Shown: positions 1 through 6,349, numbered from the stretch's first letter. The stretch: DNA of 7,161 nt from Desulfobulbaceae bacterium UBA5123 (GCA_002415465.1 DHYT01000017.1:24177-31337), one strand, 5' to 3'. Translations and numbers: made by a program. Notes: generated from the sequence alone by a model not told the origin.

Positions 1-946
1 TCTCGCCGGGAAAGCCCACGATGATGTCGGTGGTGAGGGCGATATCCGGCCGCGCCGCCCGCAGCCCGGCAACCTTTTCCAGGTAGGTCTCGATGGTGTA
101 CCTGCGGTTCATCCGTTTGAGGATCTCGTTGGAGCCGGACTGGACCGGCAGATGAAAATGGCCGCAGAGCTTGGGGAGGCCGGCAAAGCAGTCCATCAGC
201 TCCTGGGAGAGGTCCTTGGGATTCGAGGTGGTGAAGCGGAGGCGGGTGATACCGGCAATCCCGGCCACCGCCCGCAACAACTCCGGGAAGGTCCTGCGGG
301 TGGCCTGGGCCTGATCCAAGCCGTAGGAGTTGACGTTCTGTCCGATCAGGGTCACCTCCTTGATGCCGTTGGCGGCCAGATGGCTGACCTCGTCGATGAT
401 GTCATCGAAACGGCGGCTGATCTCCCGCCCTCTGGTGAACGGCACCACGCAGTATGTACAAAAATTGTTGCAACCCTGCATGATGGTGACGAACCGCTTG
501 TAGGGCGATCCGCTCTCCATGGCGGGCAGGAAAGGGGGGATGACAAAGGTCTTCGACTGCTCGACCGCCACCTTCTGACCAAGGGCGGCCTGGGTGACCA
601 GGTCGGGCAGTTCATAGATATGCTGGGGGCCGACCACCAGGTCCACAAAGGGCATCCGGTCGATGATTTTCCGGCCTTCCTGCTGGGCCACGCAGCCGGT
701 CACCGCCACCACCAGACCGGGTCTGTCCTCTTTGAGCATCCGCACCCGCCCGAGCAAGCTGTAGACCTTTTGCTCGGCCTTGTCGCGGATGGAGCAGGTG
801 TTGATCACCACCACGTCGGCCAGCGAGATTTCCGCGGTGCGGGCATAGGACTCCTGGGCGAGGAGCTGGGCCATGATCTCCGAGTCGCGCTCGTTCATCT
901 GGCAGCCAAAGGTTTCTATGTAGGCGAGTCTTTCTGGATGCATCAT
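1..946 (-). CDS. miaB: tRNA-2-methylthio-N6-dimethylallyladenosine synthase MiaB (partial, C-terminus beyond the left edge)
   Basis: This is a radical SAM methylthiotransferase that converts i6A37 to ms2i6A37 in tRNAs reading UNN codons, acting in the cytoplasm after MiaA. The 315 visible codons cover the N-terminal UPF0004 domain and most of the radical SAM domain. C15 (TFGCQMNERDSE), C51 (NTCSIRDKAEQK) and C85 (TGCVAQQEG) match the three ligands of the auxiliary 4Fe-4S cluster. C159, C163 and C166 (QGCNNFCTYCVVPFTRGRE) are the SAM-cluster CxxxCxxC. The visible part ends in VGFPGE. The family is about 440 residues, so roughly 125, including the TRAM domain, lie outside. The start is one of two adjacent ATG codons (946 or 943); GAGAG lies immediately upstream, so 943 has the slightly better spacing. 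The frame is closed by TAA at 974-976 with no other start between. It lies 78 bases downstream of the DUF4911-like gene and has its own candidate promoter. The CxxxCxxC plus NTCSIRDKAEQK style favours MiaB over RimO or MtaB. Confidence 0.96.
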   Translation of the reverse strand, partial: MMHPERLAYIETFGCQMNERDSEIMAQLLAQESYARTAEISLADVVVINTCSIRDKAEQKVYSLLGRVRMLKEDRPGLVVAVTGCVAQQEGRKIIDRMPFVDLVVGPQHIYELPDLVTQAALGQKVAVEQSKTFVIPPFLPAMESGSPYKRFVTIMQGCNNFCTYCVVPFTRGREISRRFDDIIDEVSHLAANGIKEVTLIGQNVNSYGLDQAQATRRTFPELLRAVAGIAGITRLRFTTSNPKDLSQELMDCFAGLPKLCGHFHLPVQSGSNEILKRMNRRYTIETYLEKVAGLRAARPDIALTTDIIVGFPGE

Positions 947-997
947 CTCTCGGTCATGTCTGCGGTGTGACGCTTATTAATAACGATATTTTGAGTG

Positions 998-1026
998 TTT
1001 ACAGAAAATACGTAATCCATTATATC
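998..1026 (+). promoter_or_regulatory. Candidate plus-strand (antisense) promoter
   Basis: TTTACA at 998-1003 (5 of 6 to the -35 consensus), a 17-base spacer, and TATATC at 1021-1026 (4 of 6 to the -10 consensus) read rightward. The -10 overlaps the minus-strand TATAAT of the miaB promoter, so the two would form a symmetrical bidirectional promoter. A transcript from about 1033 would be antisense to the DUF4911-like gene and would meet the plus-strand terminator at 1321-1358. AT-rich gaps produce such matches by chance, so confidence is low. Confidence 0.3.
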
Positions 1027-1027
1027 A
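1019..1027 (-). promoter_or_regulatory. Candidate extended -10 promoter for miaB
   Basis: On the minus strand this reads TGATATAAT, a perfect -10 hexamer (1019-1024) with the TG of an extended -10. No good -35 is present 16-18 bases upstream, as is usual for extended -10 promoters. Transcription would start near 1012, giving a leader of about 65 nt before miaB. The TGA at 1025-1027 is also the stop codon of the upstream gene. The downstream stretch is AT-rich compared with the coding DNA around it. This is pattern matching only. Confidence 0.5.
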
Positions 1028-1249
1028 AGACTGCTCCGCAACCCCCAGGGAAGGGGAGAGGCTGTCGAGCAGCGCCTTTACCTCTGCCTCGACCTCCGGC
1101 GGATAGCGCAGTTCAACCAGTCCCTCGCGGACATCGACGGTGGACTGCATGGCCAGATTGTCGTAACCCTCAAGAATGAACTTGAGATAATGAATCCGGC
1201 CAGGGGCCATGCGTAATTGGAGTCGCGTGAGGGTTGTCATATTTACCAT
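1025..1249 (-). CDS. Small DUF4911-like protein of unknown function
   Basis: This is a 74-residue protein. Its core (residues about 14-70) contains RIHYLKFILEGYDNLA, then STVDVREGLVELRYP, then an acidic C-terminal helix with EVKALLDSL. This pattern fits the DUF4911 family, which I associate with Desulfobacterota and related bacteria and which has no known function to my knowledge. There is no signal peptide, membrane segment or catalytic motif. The frame is open back to 1402, but the extra 51 residues would be encoded across an intrinsic-terminator hairpin and have low-complexity Arg/Pro/Gly composition, so I reject them. Starts at 1249 (ATG) and 1240 (ATG, MTTLTRL) are both possible. GGATGG upstream of 1249 is only a weak ribosome binding site. 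It lies 130 bases after purB and 78 before miaB, all in the same direction. The alternation of charged and hydrophobic residues supports real coding; the family name is from memory. Confidence 0.72.
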   Translation of the reverse strand: MVNMTTLTRLQLRMAPGRIHYLKFILEGYDNLAMQSTVDVREGLVELRYPPEVEAEVKALLDSLSPSLGVAEQS

Positions 1250-1295
1250 AAACCATCCGGCGCCACAACACGCGCCGCCCAAAATCCCAACCGTT

Positions 1296-1377
1296 CGCTT
1301 GGGCCAACAACGAAGGCCGGGCAGGGGAGGGCGTCGCAGGCGCTCCCCTGCTTTTTTTGTATGCCGGCACCCAAGCG
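1296..1377. repeat. 8-bp inverted repeat enclosing the terminator hairpin
   Basis: CGCTTGGG at 1296-1303 is the exact reverse complement of CCCAAGCG at 1370-1377, with the terminator stem nested between. A second weaker pair, GCCGG at 1316-1320 with CCGGC at 1364-1368, lies between the two. In a minus-strand transcript running from purB into the DUF4911-like gene these could close a branched structure in the spacer, starting just after the purB stop codon. Whether this is functional or chance cannot be told from one sequence. Confidence 0.3.
1321..1358 (+). terminator. Intrinsic terminator reading rightward, opposite to the flanking genes
   Basis: A perfect 9-bp GC-rich stem (GCAGGGGAG at 1321-1329 with CTCCCCTGC at 1343-1351, 13-base loop) is followed directly by seven T residues (1352-1358) on the plus strand. 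On the minus strand the stem is followed by CCGGCC and no T tract, so it does not look like a terminator for purB. Both neighbouring genes are on the minus strand, so a plus-strand transcript is the only one it could end efficiently. Confidence 0.8.
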
Positions 1378-1379
1378 TT

Positions 1380-2825
1380 TTATACCGAAAGGGCGCTGTC
1401 AACCTCGCCGATTAGGTGCTTGTAGCAGGCCAAGCGGGGCCGCACCTTCTCTTGCAGATACTCCTCGGTCTGCTGTTCGGCCCGGCCGGTGAACTCGCTG
1501 CCGTCGCCGACCAGCTCGTTCAGTTGCAGAAGATCAAAGGGCATCCGCTGATCATCGGCCAGCCTCTGCAGGAGGTCGTTGTCCATGCCGTCTTCCTTGA
1601 CCACCTTGCCGGCGGCCACCGAATGATCACGCACCACCTCGTGCATCTCCTGACGACTCTTGCCCAGGGCAACCGCCTCCATGAGGATTTTCTCCGTGGC
1701 CATGAAGGGGAGCTCCTGGCGCAGGTAACGTTCAATTTGTTTCGGAAAAACAACCATTCCGCTCGTTATGTTGAGATACAGTTTAAGGATGGCGTCGGTG
1801 AGCAGAAAGGCCTGCGGGATATCCATCCGGCGGATGGCGGAGTCATCGAGGGTCCGCTCAAACCACTGGTTTGCGTAAGTGGCGCCGAAGTCGGCGACCA
1901 GCCCCATCAGTTTGCGGGCAAGGCCGGTCATCCGTTCGGATCGCATGGGGTTACGTTTGTAGGCCATGGCCGAGGAACCGACCTGCTTGGCGGCAAACGG
2001 CTCTTCCTGGACCTTGAGGTTGGAGAGGAGCCGCAGATCAACGGCAAACTTGTGCGCCGAGGCGCCAATGCCGGCCAGGGTTTCGCCTGATTTCATGTCG
2101 AGCTTTCGCGTGTAAGTCTGCCCGGTTACGTCGAAAACATCATCAAAGCCAAGCTTCTCGGCTACCAGCCGATCAAGCTTTCTGACCTTGTCGTGGTCGC
2201 CCTTGAACAGTTCGATGAAGGTGGCCTGGGTGCCGACGGTGCCCTTGGCGCCGCGCGCCTTGACCTGTTTTTCCAGGGCCTCGACGTAGTCGAGATCGAT
2301 GAGCAGGTCCTGGATATAGAGGGTGTGCCGCTTGCCGACGGTGGTCGGCTGGGCTGGCTGGTAATGGGTGTAGCCGAGGGTGGGCAGCCCCTTGTGCTGG
2401 TCGCAGAAACCGGCCAGGTTGTTGATGACGTTGACCAGCGCCTTCTTGATCAGGGCCAGGGCCTGCTTCTGGACGAGCAGATCGGTGTTGCAGCCGACAA
2501 ACTGGGAGGTGGCCCCGAGATGGATAATGGGCTCGGCGGTAGGGCATTTCTTCCCAAATTCATAGACATGCGCCATCACATCGTGGCGGATCTCTTTCTC
2601 CTTGGCGGCGGCGACGTCAAAGTCGATATCGGTGACGTGCGCCTTCAACTCCTGGATCATCTCGGCGGTGACGATGTCGGTAAGGCCGAGTTCATGCTGC
2701 GCCTCGGCCAGGGCGACCCAGCAGCGCCGCCAGGTCTCGAACTTGGTGCGCTCGGAAAAGAGCTCCTGCATCTCGCGGCTGGTGTAACGGCTGACGAGGG
2801 GTTCCTGATAGATGTCACGGTTCAT
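1380..2825 (-). CDS. purB: Adenylosuccinate lyase, long (eukaryote-like) form
   Basis: This enzyme catalyses two fumarate-releasing steps in purine synthesis, SAICAR to AICAR and adenylosuccinate to AMP, as a cytoplasmic homotetramer of the fumarase/aspartase superfamily. The protein has 481 residues. RHDVMAHVYEFG is near 80-91, HLGATSQFVGCNTD starts at H102, and GYTHYQPAQPTTVGKR carries the catalytic H154. VGSSAMAYKRNPMRSE is the superfamily signature, with S284/S285 in the mobile catalytic loop and K290/N292 behind it. WFERTLDDSAIRR and LPFMATE follow. Length and motifs resemble the human-type enzyme (about 484 residues) more than the short Bacillus form (about 430). The start at 2825 (MNRDIYQEP) has GGGAG 7 bases upstream. 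The frame runs on to a TTG at 2900, but that stretch is leader-like and I exclude it. It lies 162 bases downstream of recJ and has its own promoter in that gap. Ala replaces the common Pro in the AMPYKRNP part of the signature. Confidence 0.96.
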   Translation of the reverse strand: MNRDIYQEPLVSRYTSREMQELFSERTKFETWRRCWVALAEAQHELGLTDIVTAEMIQELKAHVTDIDFDVAAAKEKEIRHDVMAHVYEFGKKCPTAEPIIHLGATSQFVGCNTDLLVQKQALALIKKALVNVINNLAGFCDQHKGLPTLGYTHYQPAQPTTVGKRHTLYIQDLLIDLDYVEALEKQVKARGAKGTVGTQATFIELFKGDHDKVRKLDRLVAEKLGFDDVFDVTGQTYTRKLDMKSGETLAGIGASAHKFAVDLRLLSNLKVQEEPFAAKQVGSSAMAYKRNPMRSERMTGLARKLMGLVADFGATYANQWFERTLDDSAIRRMDIPQAFLLTDAILKLYLNITSGMVVFPKQIERYLRQELPFMATEKILMEAVALGKSRQEMHEVVRDHSVAAGKVVKEDGMDNDLLQRLADDQRMPFDLLQLNELVGDGSEFTGRAEQQTEEYLQEKVRPRLACYKHLIGEVDSALSV

Positions 2826-2946
2826 TATTTTCTCCCTGCATTCCTGAGTGATTTTTTGGGGTTCATGCCCAACCAAGCCAAGGGCAATCCTTTTTACCAA
2901 GAGGGCGTCGAAAGCACAACCGCCCAGTCATATTTTCGCTATGTCG

Positions 2947-2962
2947 CATAATGTATATTATG
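2947..2962. promoter_or_regulatory. Palindrome over the purB -10 region (possible operator)
   Basis: CATAAT (2947-2952), a 4-base centre (GTAT) and ATTATG (2957-2962) form a perfect 6-bp inverted repeat. The right arm is the purB -10 hexamer itself and the left arm covers the expected transcription start. A dimeric regulator bound here would block the promoter. It is AT-rich and does not resemble the PurR box I know from enterobacteria, so the regulator is unknown. Confidence 0.35.
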
Positions 2963-2986
2963 TATAGTTTTATTAAATTCTGTCAA
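2957..2986 (-). promoter_or_regulatory. Sigma-70 type promoter for purB
   Basis: On the minus strand there is a perfect TTGACA (2981-2986), an 18-base spacer, and CATAAT (2957-2962, 5 of 6 to consensus). The -35 starts one base after the recJ stop codon. Transcription would begin near 2950, giving a leader of about 125 nt before purB. That leader contains two small hairpin-capable segments (GGGCG/CGCCC and TTGGG/CCCAA) but nothing I recognise as a riboswitch. Confidence 0.65.
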
Positions 2987-2987
2987 A

Positions 2988-4730
2988 TCAAGTAGTTGTG
3001 TTGGCGCGAATGCCAACGAGGTTCAGTTGCCATTCCTCCCGCCCCCTGAAGAAATTTTTCCGAATGGTGAAAGCCGGGGTCACCATTCGATCCTCAACCT
3101 GCTCAAGATAACCGCCCAAGCCAAAGCCGATTCCACCGAGACGGACGCCATTTATCTGGCTGGTGAACTTCAAGTGATCGAGGCCAACCACCCTGGCATC
3201 CTCAAGCGTGATTTCGTCGGCGGTCGCAAATACCGGCTCCGGGTTCCCGATCCCGAACGGCGCCAGTCGCTGATACCCTTCCATGAACCCCTTTTGACTC
3301 AACTCCCCAAGGTTTACCACCTGATCGATCCACAACAGTGGTCGCAGCGACTGGCCATCGAGCCGCTGGGCCACTATGGAAGCAAAACGCGCGATAAACG
3401 CGGCAAGGTTCTCGGCCGGCAGCGACACGCCAACGGCGCCGGTGTGGCCGCCGTAGCTTGTCAACAGATCCGCGCAGCCGGAGAGCGCTTCGTGGATGTC
3501 CAATCCCGCAATCGATCTTCCCGAACCCTTGAGCAGCCCGTTGTCGTTGGTGGTCAAAAGCAATGCCGGGCGGTTGAACTCCTCAACCAGCCGGGAGGCC
3601 ACGATGCCCAGGATGCCGCCATGCCACGCTCGTTCATGGATAACCAGAACCTGCGCACCCTCGTCGATAAGGGCGGCGGCCCTTGCCAAGGCCTCCTCGG
3701 TCACCCGCCTGACAATCTCCTGGCGCTCCGTGTTGGTCGCGTCAACCTGCATGGCCAATGCCCGGGCCTGGTCCTGATCCTCGCTCATCAAGAGCCTCAG
3801 GGCCGGTTCGGCGTCGCCGAGGCGGCCAGGTGCGTTGAGGCGCGGGCCGATCCGGTAGCCGATGTCGTCGGCGTTCACCCGCTGTCCATCGATATTGGCT
3901 ACCGCCAAAAGATGCCGCAAGCCCGGTCGATTGGTGCGGGCAAGCACGTCAAGCCCGGCAATGGTCATCACTCGGTTGGCGTCGACCAGCGGCGTCATGT
4001 CGCAAATGGTGCCGATGGCAACCAGATCGAGAAATGCCTTGAGGTTTGGGGCCTGCGCACGGTCGGTGAAAAAGCCGCTCTCAAGGAGATGGCCGCGCAA
4101 GCCCATGGCGAGATAGAAGGCAACCCCAACCCCGGCCAGATGTTTGCAGGGGAACGCGCAACCCGGCTGCAAGGGGTTCAGGATGGCGTCGGCCAGGGGC
4201 AGTGTCGGCGGCGGCTGATGGTGATCGGTAACGATTACGGTAAGCCCCATCCCCTTGGCGCGGGCCACCTCGTCCACGTCGCTGATGCCGCAGTCAACCG
4301 TGACCACAACTGTATTTTCAGTCGCATCTTCAACGAGTTGCGCGCAAAACCCATAACCATGCTCAATACGTCTTGGCAGTCGGCAGCGGCAAGCAACCCC
4401 CAGCTCCCTCAGAAACAGGGCCAGTACCGCCACCCCGGTCACCCCGTCAACGTCATAGTCGCCGAAGATGATCACGGGGTGTTGCCTGCGGATTGCATCG
4501 CCCAGCAGGGCAACCGCCTTGTCCATGTCCTTCATCAGGCTCGGCGACGGCAACTGCGCCAGGGTTGGCCATAGAAACGACCTGGCCGCCTCCGGCGTAT
4601 CGATGCCGCGCCCCGCCAGCAGGGCGGCAATCGACTCGGGCAATCCGATCGCGCCGGCAAGCTTCCCGACCGCGTCAGGGTCGGCGGGATGTGGCCGATA
4701 GCGCCACTCCTTTACGGGTTTTACAGACAC
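2988..4730 (-). CDS. recJ: Single-stranded-DNA-specific exonuclease RecJ
   Basis: This is a 5'-to-3' single-strand DNA exonuclease of the DHH phosphoesterase superfamily, used in recombinational repair (RecF pathway), mismatch repair and base excision repair. It has 580 residues, normal for the family. DHH-domain motifs are GDYDVDGVTG (D91, D93), VTVDCG (D146), VTDHH (D169-H171), AIGTICDMTPL (D244) and RIGPRLNAPGR (294-303). The DHHA1 domain follows, with WHGGILGIVASR (369-380), KGSGRS (401-406) and GGHTGAVG (427-434). A C-terminal OB-like domain runs from about 465 to 580. All expected metal-binding residues are present. The start is GTG at 4730, with AAGG 7 bases upstream (SVKPVKEWRYRP follows). 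It begins 65 bases after pgsA with no convincing promoter in between, so it is probably read through from miaA-pgsA. Confidence 0.97.
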   Translation of the reverse strand: MSVKPVKEWRYRPHPADPDAVGKLAGAIGLPESIAALLAGRGIDTPEAARSFLWPTLAQLPSPSLMKDMDKAVALLGDAIRRQHPVIIFGDYDVDGVTGVAVLALFLRELGVACRCRLPRRIEHGYGFCAQLVEDATENTVVVTVDCGISDVDEVARAKGMGLTVIVTDHHQPPPTLPLADAILNPLQPGCAFPCKHLAGVGVAFYLAMGLRGHLLESGFFTDRAQAPNLKAFLDLVAIGTICDMTPLVDANRVMTIAGLDVLARTNRPGLRHLLAVANIDGQRVNADDIGYRIGPRLNAPGRLGDAEPALRLLMSEDQDQARALAMQVDATNTERQEIVRRVTEEALARAAALIDEGAQVLVIHERAWHGGILGIVASRLVEEFNRPALLLTTNDNGLLKGSGRSIAGLDIHEALSGCADLLTSYGGHTGAVGVSLPAENLAAFIARFASIVAQRLDGQSLRPLLWIDQVVNLGELSQKGFMEGYQRLAPFGIGNPEPVFATADEITLEDARVVGLDHLKFTSQINGVRLGGIGFGLGGYLEQVEDRMVTPAFTIRKNFFRGREEWQLNLVGIRANTTT

Positions 4731-4795
4731 CTGGCAGCCTTATGTTGTTTGTCGGTATTCAATGCAATCTATTGTTTTTGCGTAATTGTTGTGCG

Positions 4796-5347
4796 TTATC
4801 GATTTTCGTGGGGTTCTGTTTGCGAGACAAGCAACCTGAACCCCACGGTTACATAGTGCAGCCCGGAAAACAGGGTGAAGACGGCGGTAAGATAGACCAG
4901 GGGCCGTTCCAGTTGGGCAAGGGGCGGCAGGTACTGCAGGCCGAGAAACACCCCGACCAGACAGATCTGCAGGCAGGTGGTGGCCTTGCTGACCAGGCTC
5001 GGCTGGATACATAGCGGCCGGTCAAGGAGCATCAGCACGCCGATCCCGGCCACGATGATCACGTCGCGGCTCACCACCACCACCGCCAGCCAGGCAGGCA
5101 GGACGCCCAGCGCCGCCATGGTCACGAAGGCGGTATTCAGCAAGAGCTTGTCGGCAATGGGGTCCAGATAGGCGCCGACCAGGGTCTTCTGCTTGAATAC
5201 CCTGGCCACGAAGCCGTCGAGGCCGTCACTGACCCCGGCGGCCAGGAAGACCAGAAAGGCGAATCGCGGCTCATTCTCGATGAGAAAGATGACCAGCAGG
5301 GGGATCAGCAAAATCCGCAGGACGGTGATGGCGTTGGCGACATTCAT
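4796..5347 (-). CDS. pgsA: CDP-diacylglycerol--glycerol-3-phosphate 3-phosphatidyltransferase (PgsA family)
   Basis: This is an inner-membrane CDP-alcohol phosphatidyltransferase of 183 residues, most likely making phosphatidylglycerol phosphate from CDP-diacylglycerol and glycerol 3-phosphate, the first committed step to phosphatidylglycerol and cardiolipin. The full family motif D-x2-DG-x2-AR-x8-G-x3-D-x3-D is present: D41, D44-G45, A48-R49, G58, D62 and D66. Hydrophobic segments near 7-23, 28-40, 67-82, 84-106, 117-135 and 148-171 fit the usual six membrane helices. NAITVLRILLIPL at the N-terminus is typical of PgsA. The start ATG overlaps the miaA stop in an ATGA, so translation is probably coupled; the nearest GGAG is 16 bases upstream, too far for a normal ribosome binding site. 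Motifs do not fix the acceptor, so another CDP-alcohol transferase such as a PgsA-like cardiolipin synthase is possible but less likely. Confidence 0.88.
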   Translation of the reverse strand: MNVANAITVLRILLIPLLVIFLIENEPRFAFLVFLAAGVSDGLDGFVARVFKQKTLVGAYLDPIADKLLLNTAFVTMAALGVLPAWLAVVVVSRDVIIVAGIGVLMLLDRPLCIQPSLVSKATTCLQICLVGVFLGLQYLPPLAQLERPLVYLTAVFTLFSGLHYVTVGFRLLVSQTEPHENR

Positions 5348-6324
5348 AAGCTGTTCGCGGGAGCTCCATGCTCAACAAGATAGGTGTTGATGAGTGAAAA
5401 AATTTTTTCTTCCTGAACCGGCTCGAACCAGTGGATGGCTGGATCACGCCGGAACCAGGTATACTGCCGCTTGGCGTAGCGACGGGTGTCGCGGGCCAGC
5501 AACTCCACGGTGGCAGGCCAATCGCGGAGGCCTTGCAGGTGTTCGACCATGTGCCGGTAGCCGATGGCCTGCATGGGTTTCAACTCCGGCCCGTAACCGC
5601 CATCGAGCAGCGCCCGCACCTCGGCCAGCAGCCCTTGCTCGACCATCTGCCCAACCCTCTGGTTGATCCGTTGATAGAGGAACTCACGCTCCCAGGTGAG
5701 TCCGATCTTCAATATATCCTGAAGGAGTGCATGCTGCCGCCCCTGCGCCAGGTGCGCAGACCAGCTCACCCCGGTGGCCTGATGGATCTCCAACCCCCGC
5801 AGCAGGCGGTAGGTGTCGTTGACATGGATGCGGGCCGCCGTGCGCGGGTCGATCCGGGCCAGTTCCGCATGCAGCGCCGCCGCCCCCTCCCGCGCCAATC
5901 GCTCTCGCAACCCCTGCCTGATGGGTTCCGGGCAGGGCGGCATCTCAAACAGCCCTTCGCTCAGGCCGCGCAGGTAAAGGCCGGTGCCGCCCACCAGGAG
6001 CGGGCTCCTCCCCCGCTGCCGAATGCCCTTGATGGCCACGGCGGCATCCTCGATATAGCGGGCGACGCTGTACTCCTCGTCCGGATCGGCAACGTCCAGC
6101 AGGTGGTGCGGAACCCGCGCCCGTTCGGCAAGGCTGGCCTTGGCGGTGCCGATATCCATGAAGCGGTAGACCTGCATGGAGTCCACCGAGACGATCTCGC
6201 AGCCGAAACGCTCGGCAACCGCCAGCGAAAGCGCGGTCTTGCCCACGCCGGTGGGACCGATGATGGCGATGGCTGGAAAGTGCAAATTCATCACAAAAAA
6301 GAGGGGGATAGTGAGTGACAGCAT
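5344..6324 (-). CDS. miaA: tRNA dimethylallyltransferase MiaA
   Basis: MiaA transfers the dimethylallyl group of DMAPP to N6 of A37 in tRNAs that read codons starting with U, producing i6A37, the substrate of MiaB. With the start at 6324 the protein has 326 residues, close to the usual 300-320. Motifs in order are P-loop GPTGVGKT (23-30), SVDSMQVYRFMDIGTAKA with catalytic D48, HHLLDVADPDEEYS, LLVGGTGLYLRGL (109-121), NDTYRLLRGLEI (169-180), QAIGYRHM (252-259) and TRRYAKRQYTWFRRD (280-294). The start is uncertain. ATG at 6324 adds the hydrophobic MLSLTIPLFFV, while ATG at 6291 (MNLHFPAIAIIGPTG) puts the P-loop at the usual distance from the N-terminus. Neither has a good ribosome binding site, and the serC -35 lies within the extra codons, which mildly favours 6291. 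It is first in the miaA-pgsA-recJ unit and its promoter faces that of serC. Confidence 0.96.
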   Translation of the reverse strand: MLSLTIPLFFVMNLHFPAIAIIGPTGVGKTALSLAVAERFGCEIVSVDSMQVYRFMDIGTAKASLAERARVPHHLLDVADPDEEYSVARYIEDAAVAIKGIRQRGRSPLLVGGTGLYLRGLSEGLFEMPPCPEPIRQGLRERLAREGAAALHAELARIDPRTAARIHVNDTYRLLRGLEIHQATGVSWSAHLAQGRQHALLQDILKIGLTWEREFLYQRINQRVGQMVEQGLLAEVRALLDGGYGPELKPMQAIGYRHMVEHLQGLRDWPATVELLARDTRRYAKRQYTWFRRDPAIHWFEPVQEEKIFSLINTYLVEHGAPANSL

Positions 6325-6342
6325 CGAACAATCTGCTATAAT
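6315..6342 (+). promoter_or_regulatory. Sigma-70 type promoter for serC
   Basis: GTGACA (6315-6320, 5 of 6 to the -35 consensus), a 16-base spacer, and a perfect TATAAT (6337-6342) preceded by TGC, which also makes it an extended -10. The start would be near 6349, about 100 nt before the serC ATG. The -35 lies inside the first codons of miaA if the longer miaA start is used. Confidence 0.7.
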
Positions 6343-6349
6343 ACCCCTC

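Noticed and set aside
152..970. A 272-codon plus-strand open frame antisense to miaB.
   Set aside because: It is the complement of a well-supported miaB. The predicted protein is rich in His, Gly, Asp and Leu without any domain pattern, as expected for an antisense frame in GC-rich DNA.
1303..1358. The terminator hairpin as the end of the purB transcript.
   Set aside because: On the minus strand no T tract follows the stem, so it lacks the feature needed for intrinsic termination in that direction.
1250..1402. A 51-residue N-terminal extension of the DUF4911-like protein, starting at 1402.
   Set aside because: It would read through an intrinsic-terminator hairpin and overlap the purB stop region, has Arg/Pro/Gly-rich low-complexity composition, and no ribosome binding site decides for it.
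2826..2900. Longer purB start at TTG 2900, adding 25 residues.
   Set aside because: The ATG at 2825 has GGGAG at good spacing and begins the conserved protein; the extension is mRNA leader containing hairpin-prone sequence.
2826..2950. A purine riboswitch in the purB leader.
   Set aside because: The small possible hairpins do not match the conserved three-way junction and loop sequences of the purine riboswitch.
3027..4574. A 515-codon plus-strand open frame antisense to recJ.
   Set aside because: Long antisense frames are common in GC-rich genes. recJ has all its family motifs on the minus strand, and this frame shows none of its own.
4731..4795. A separate promoter for recJ in the gap after pgsA.
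   Set aside because: The gap is AT-rich, but I found no -35/-10 pair with acceptable matches and spacing; read-through from pgsA is simpler.
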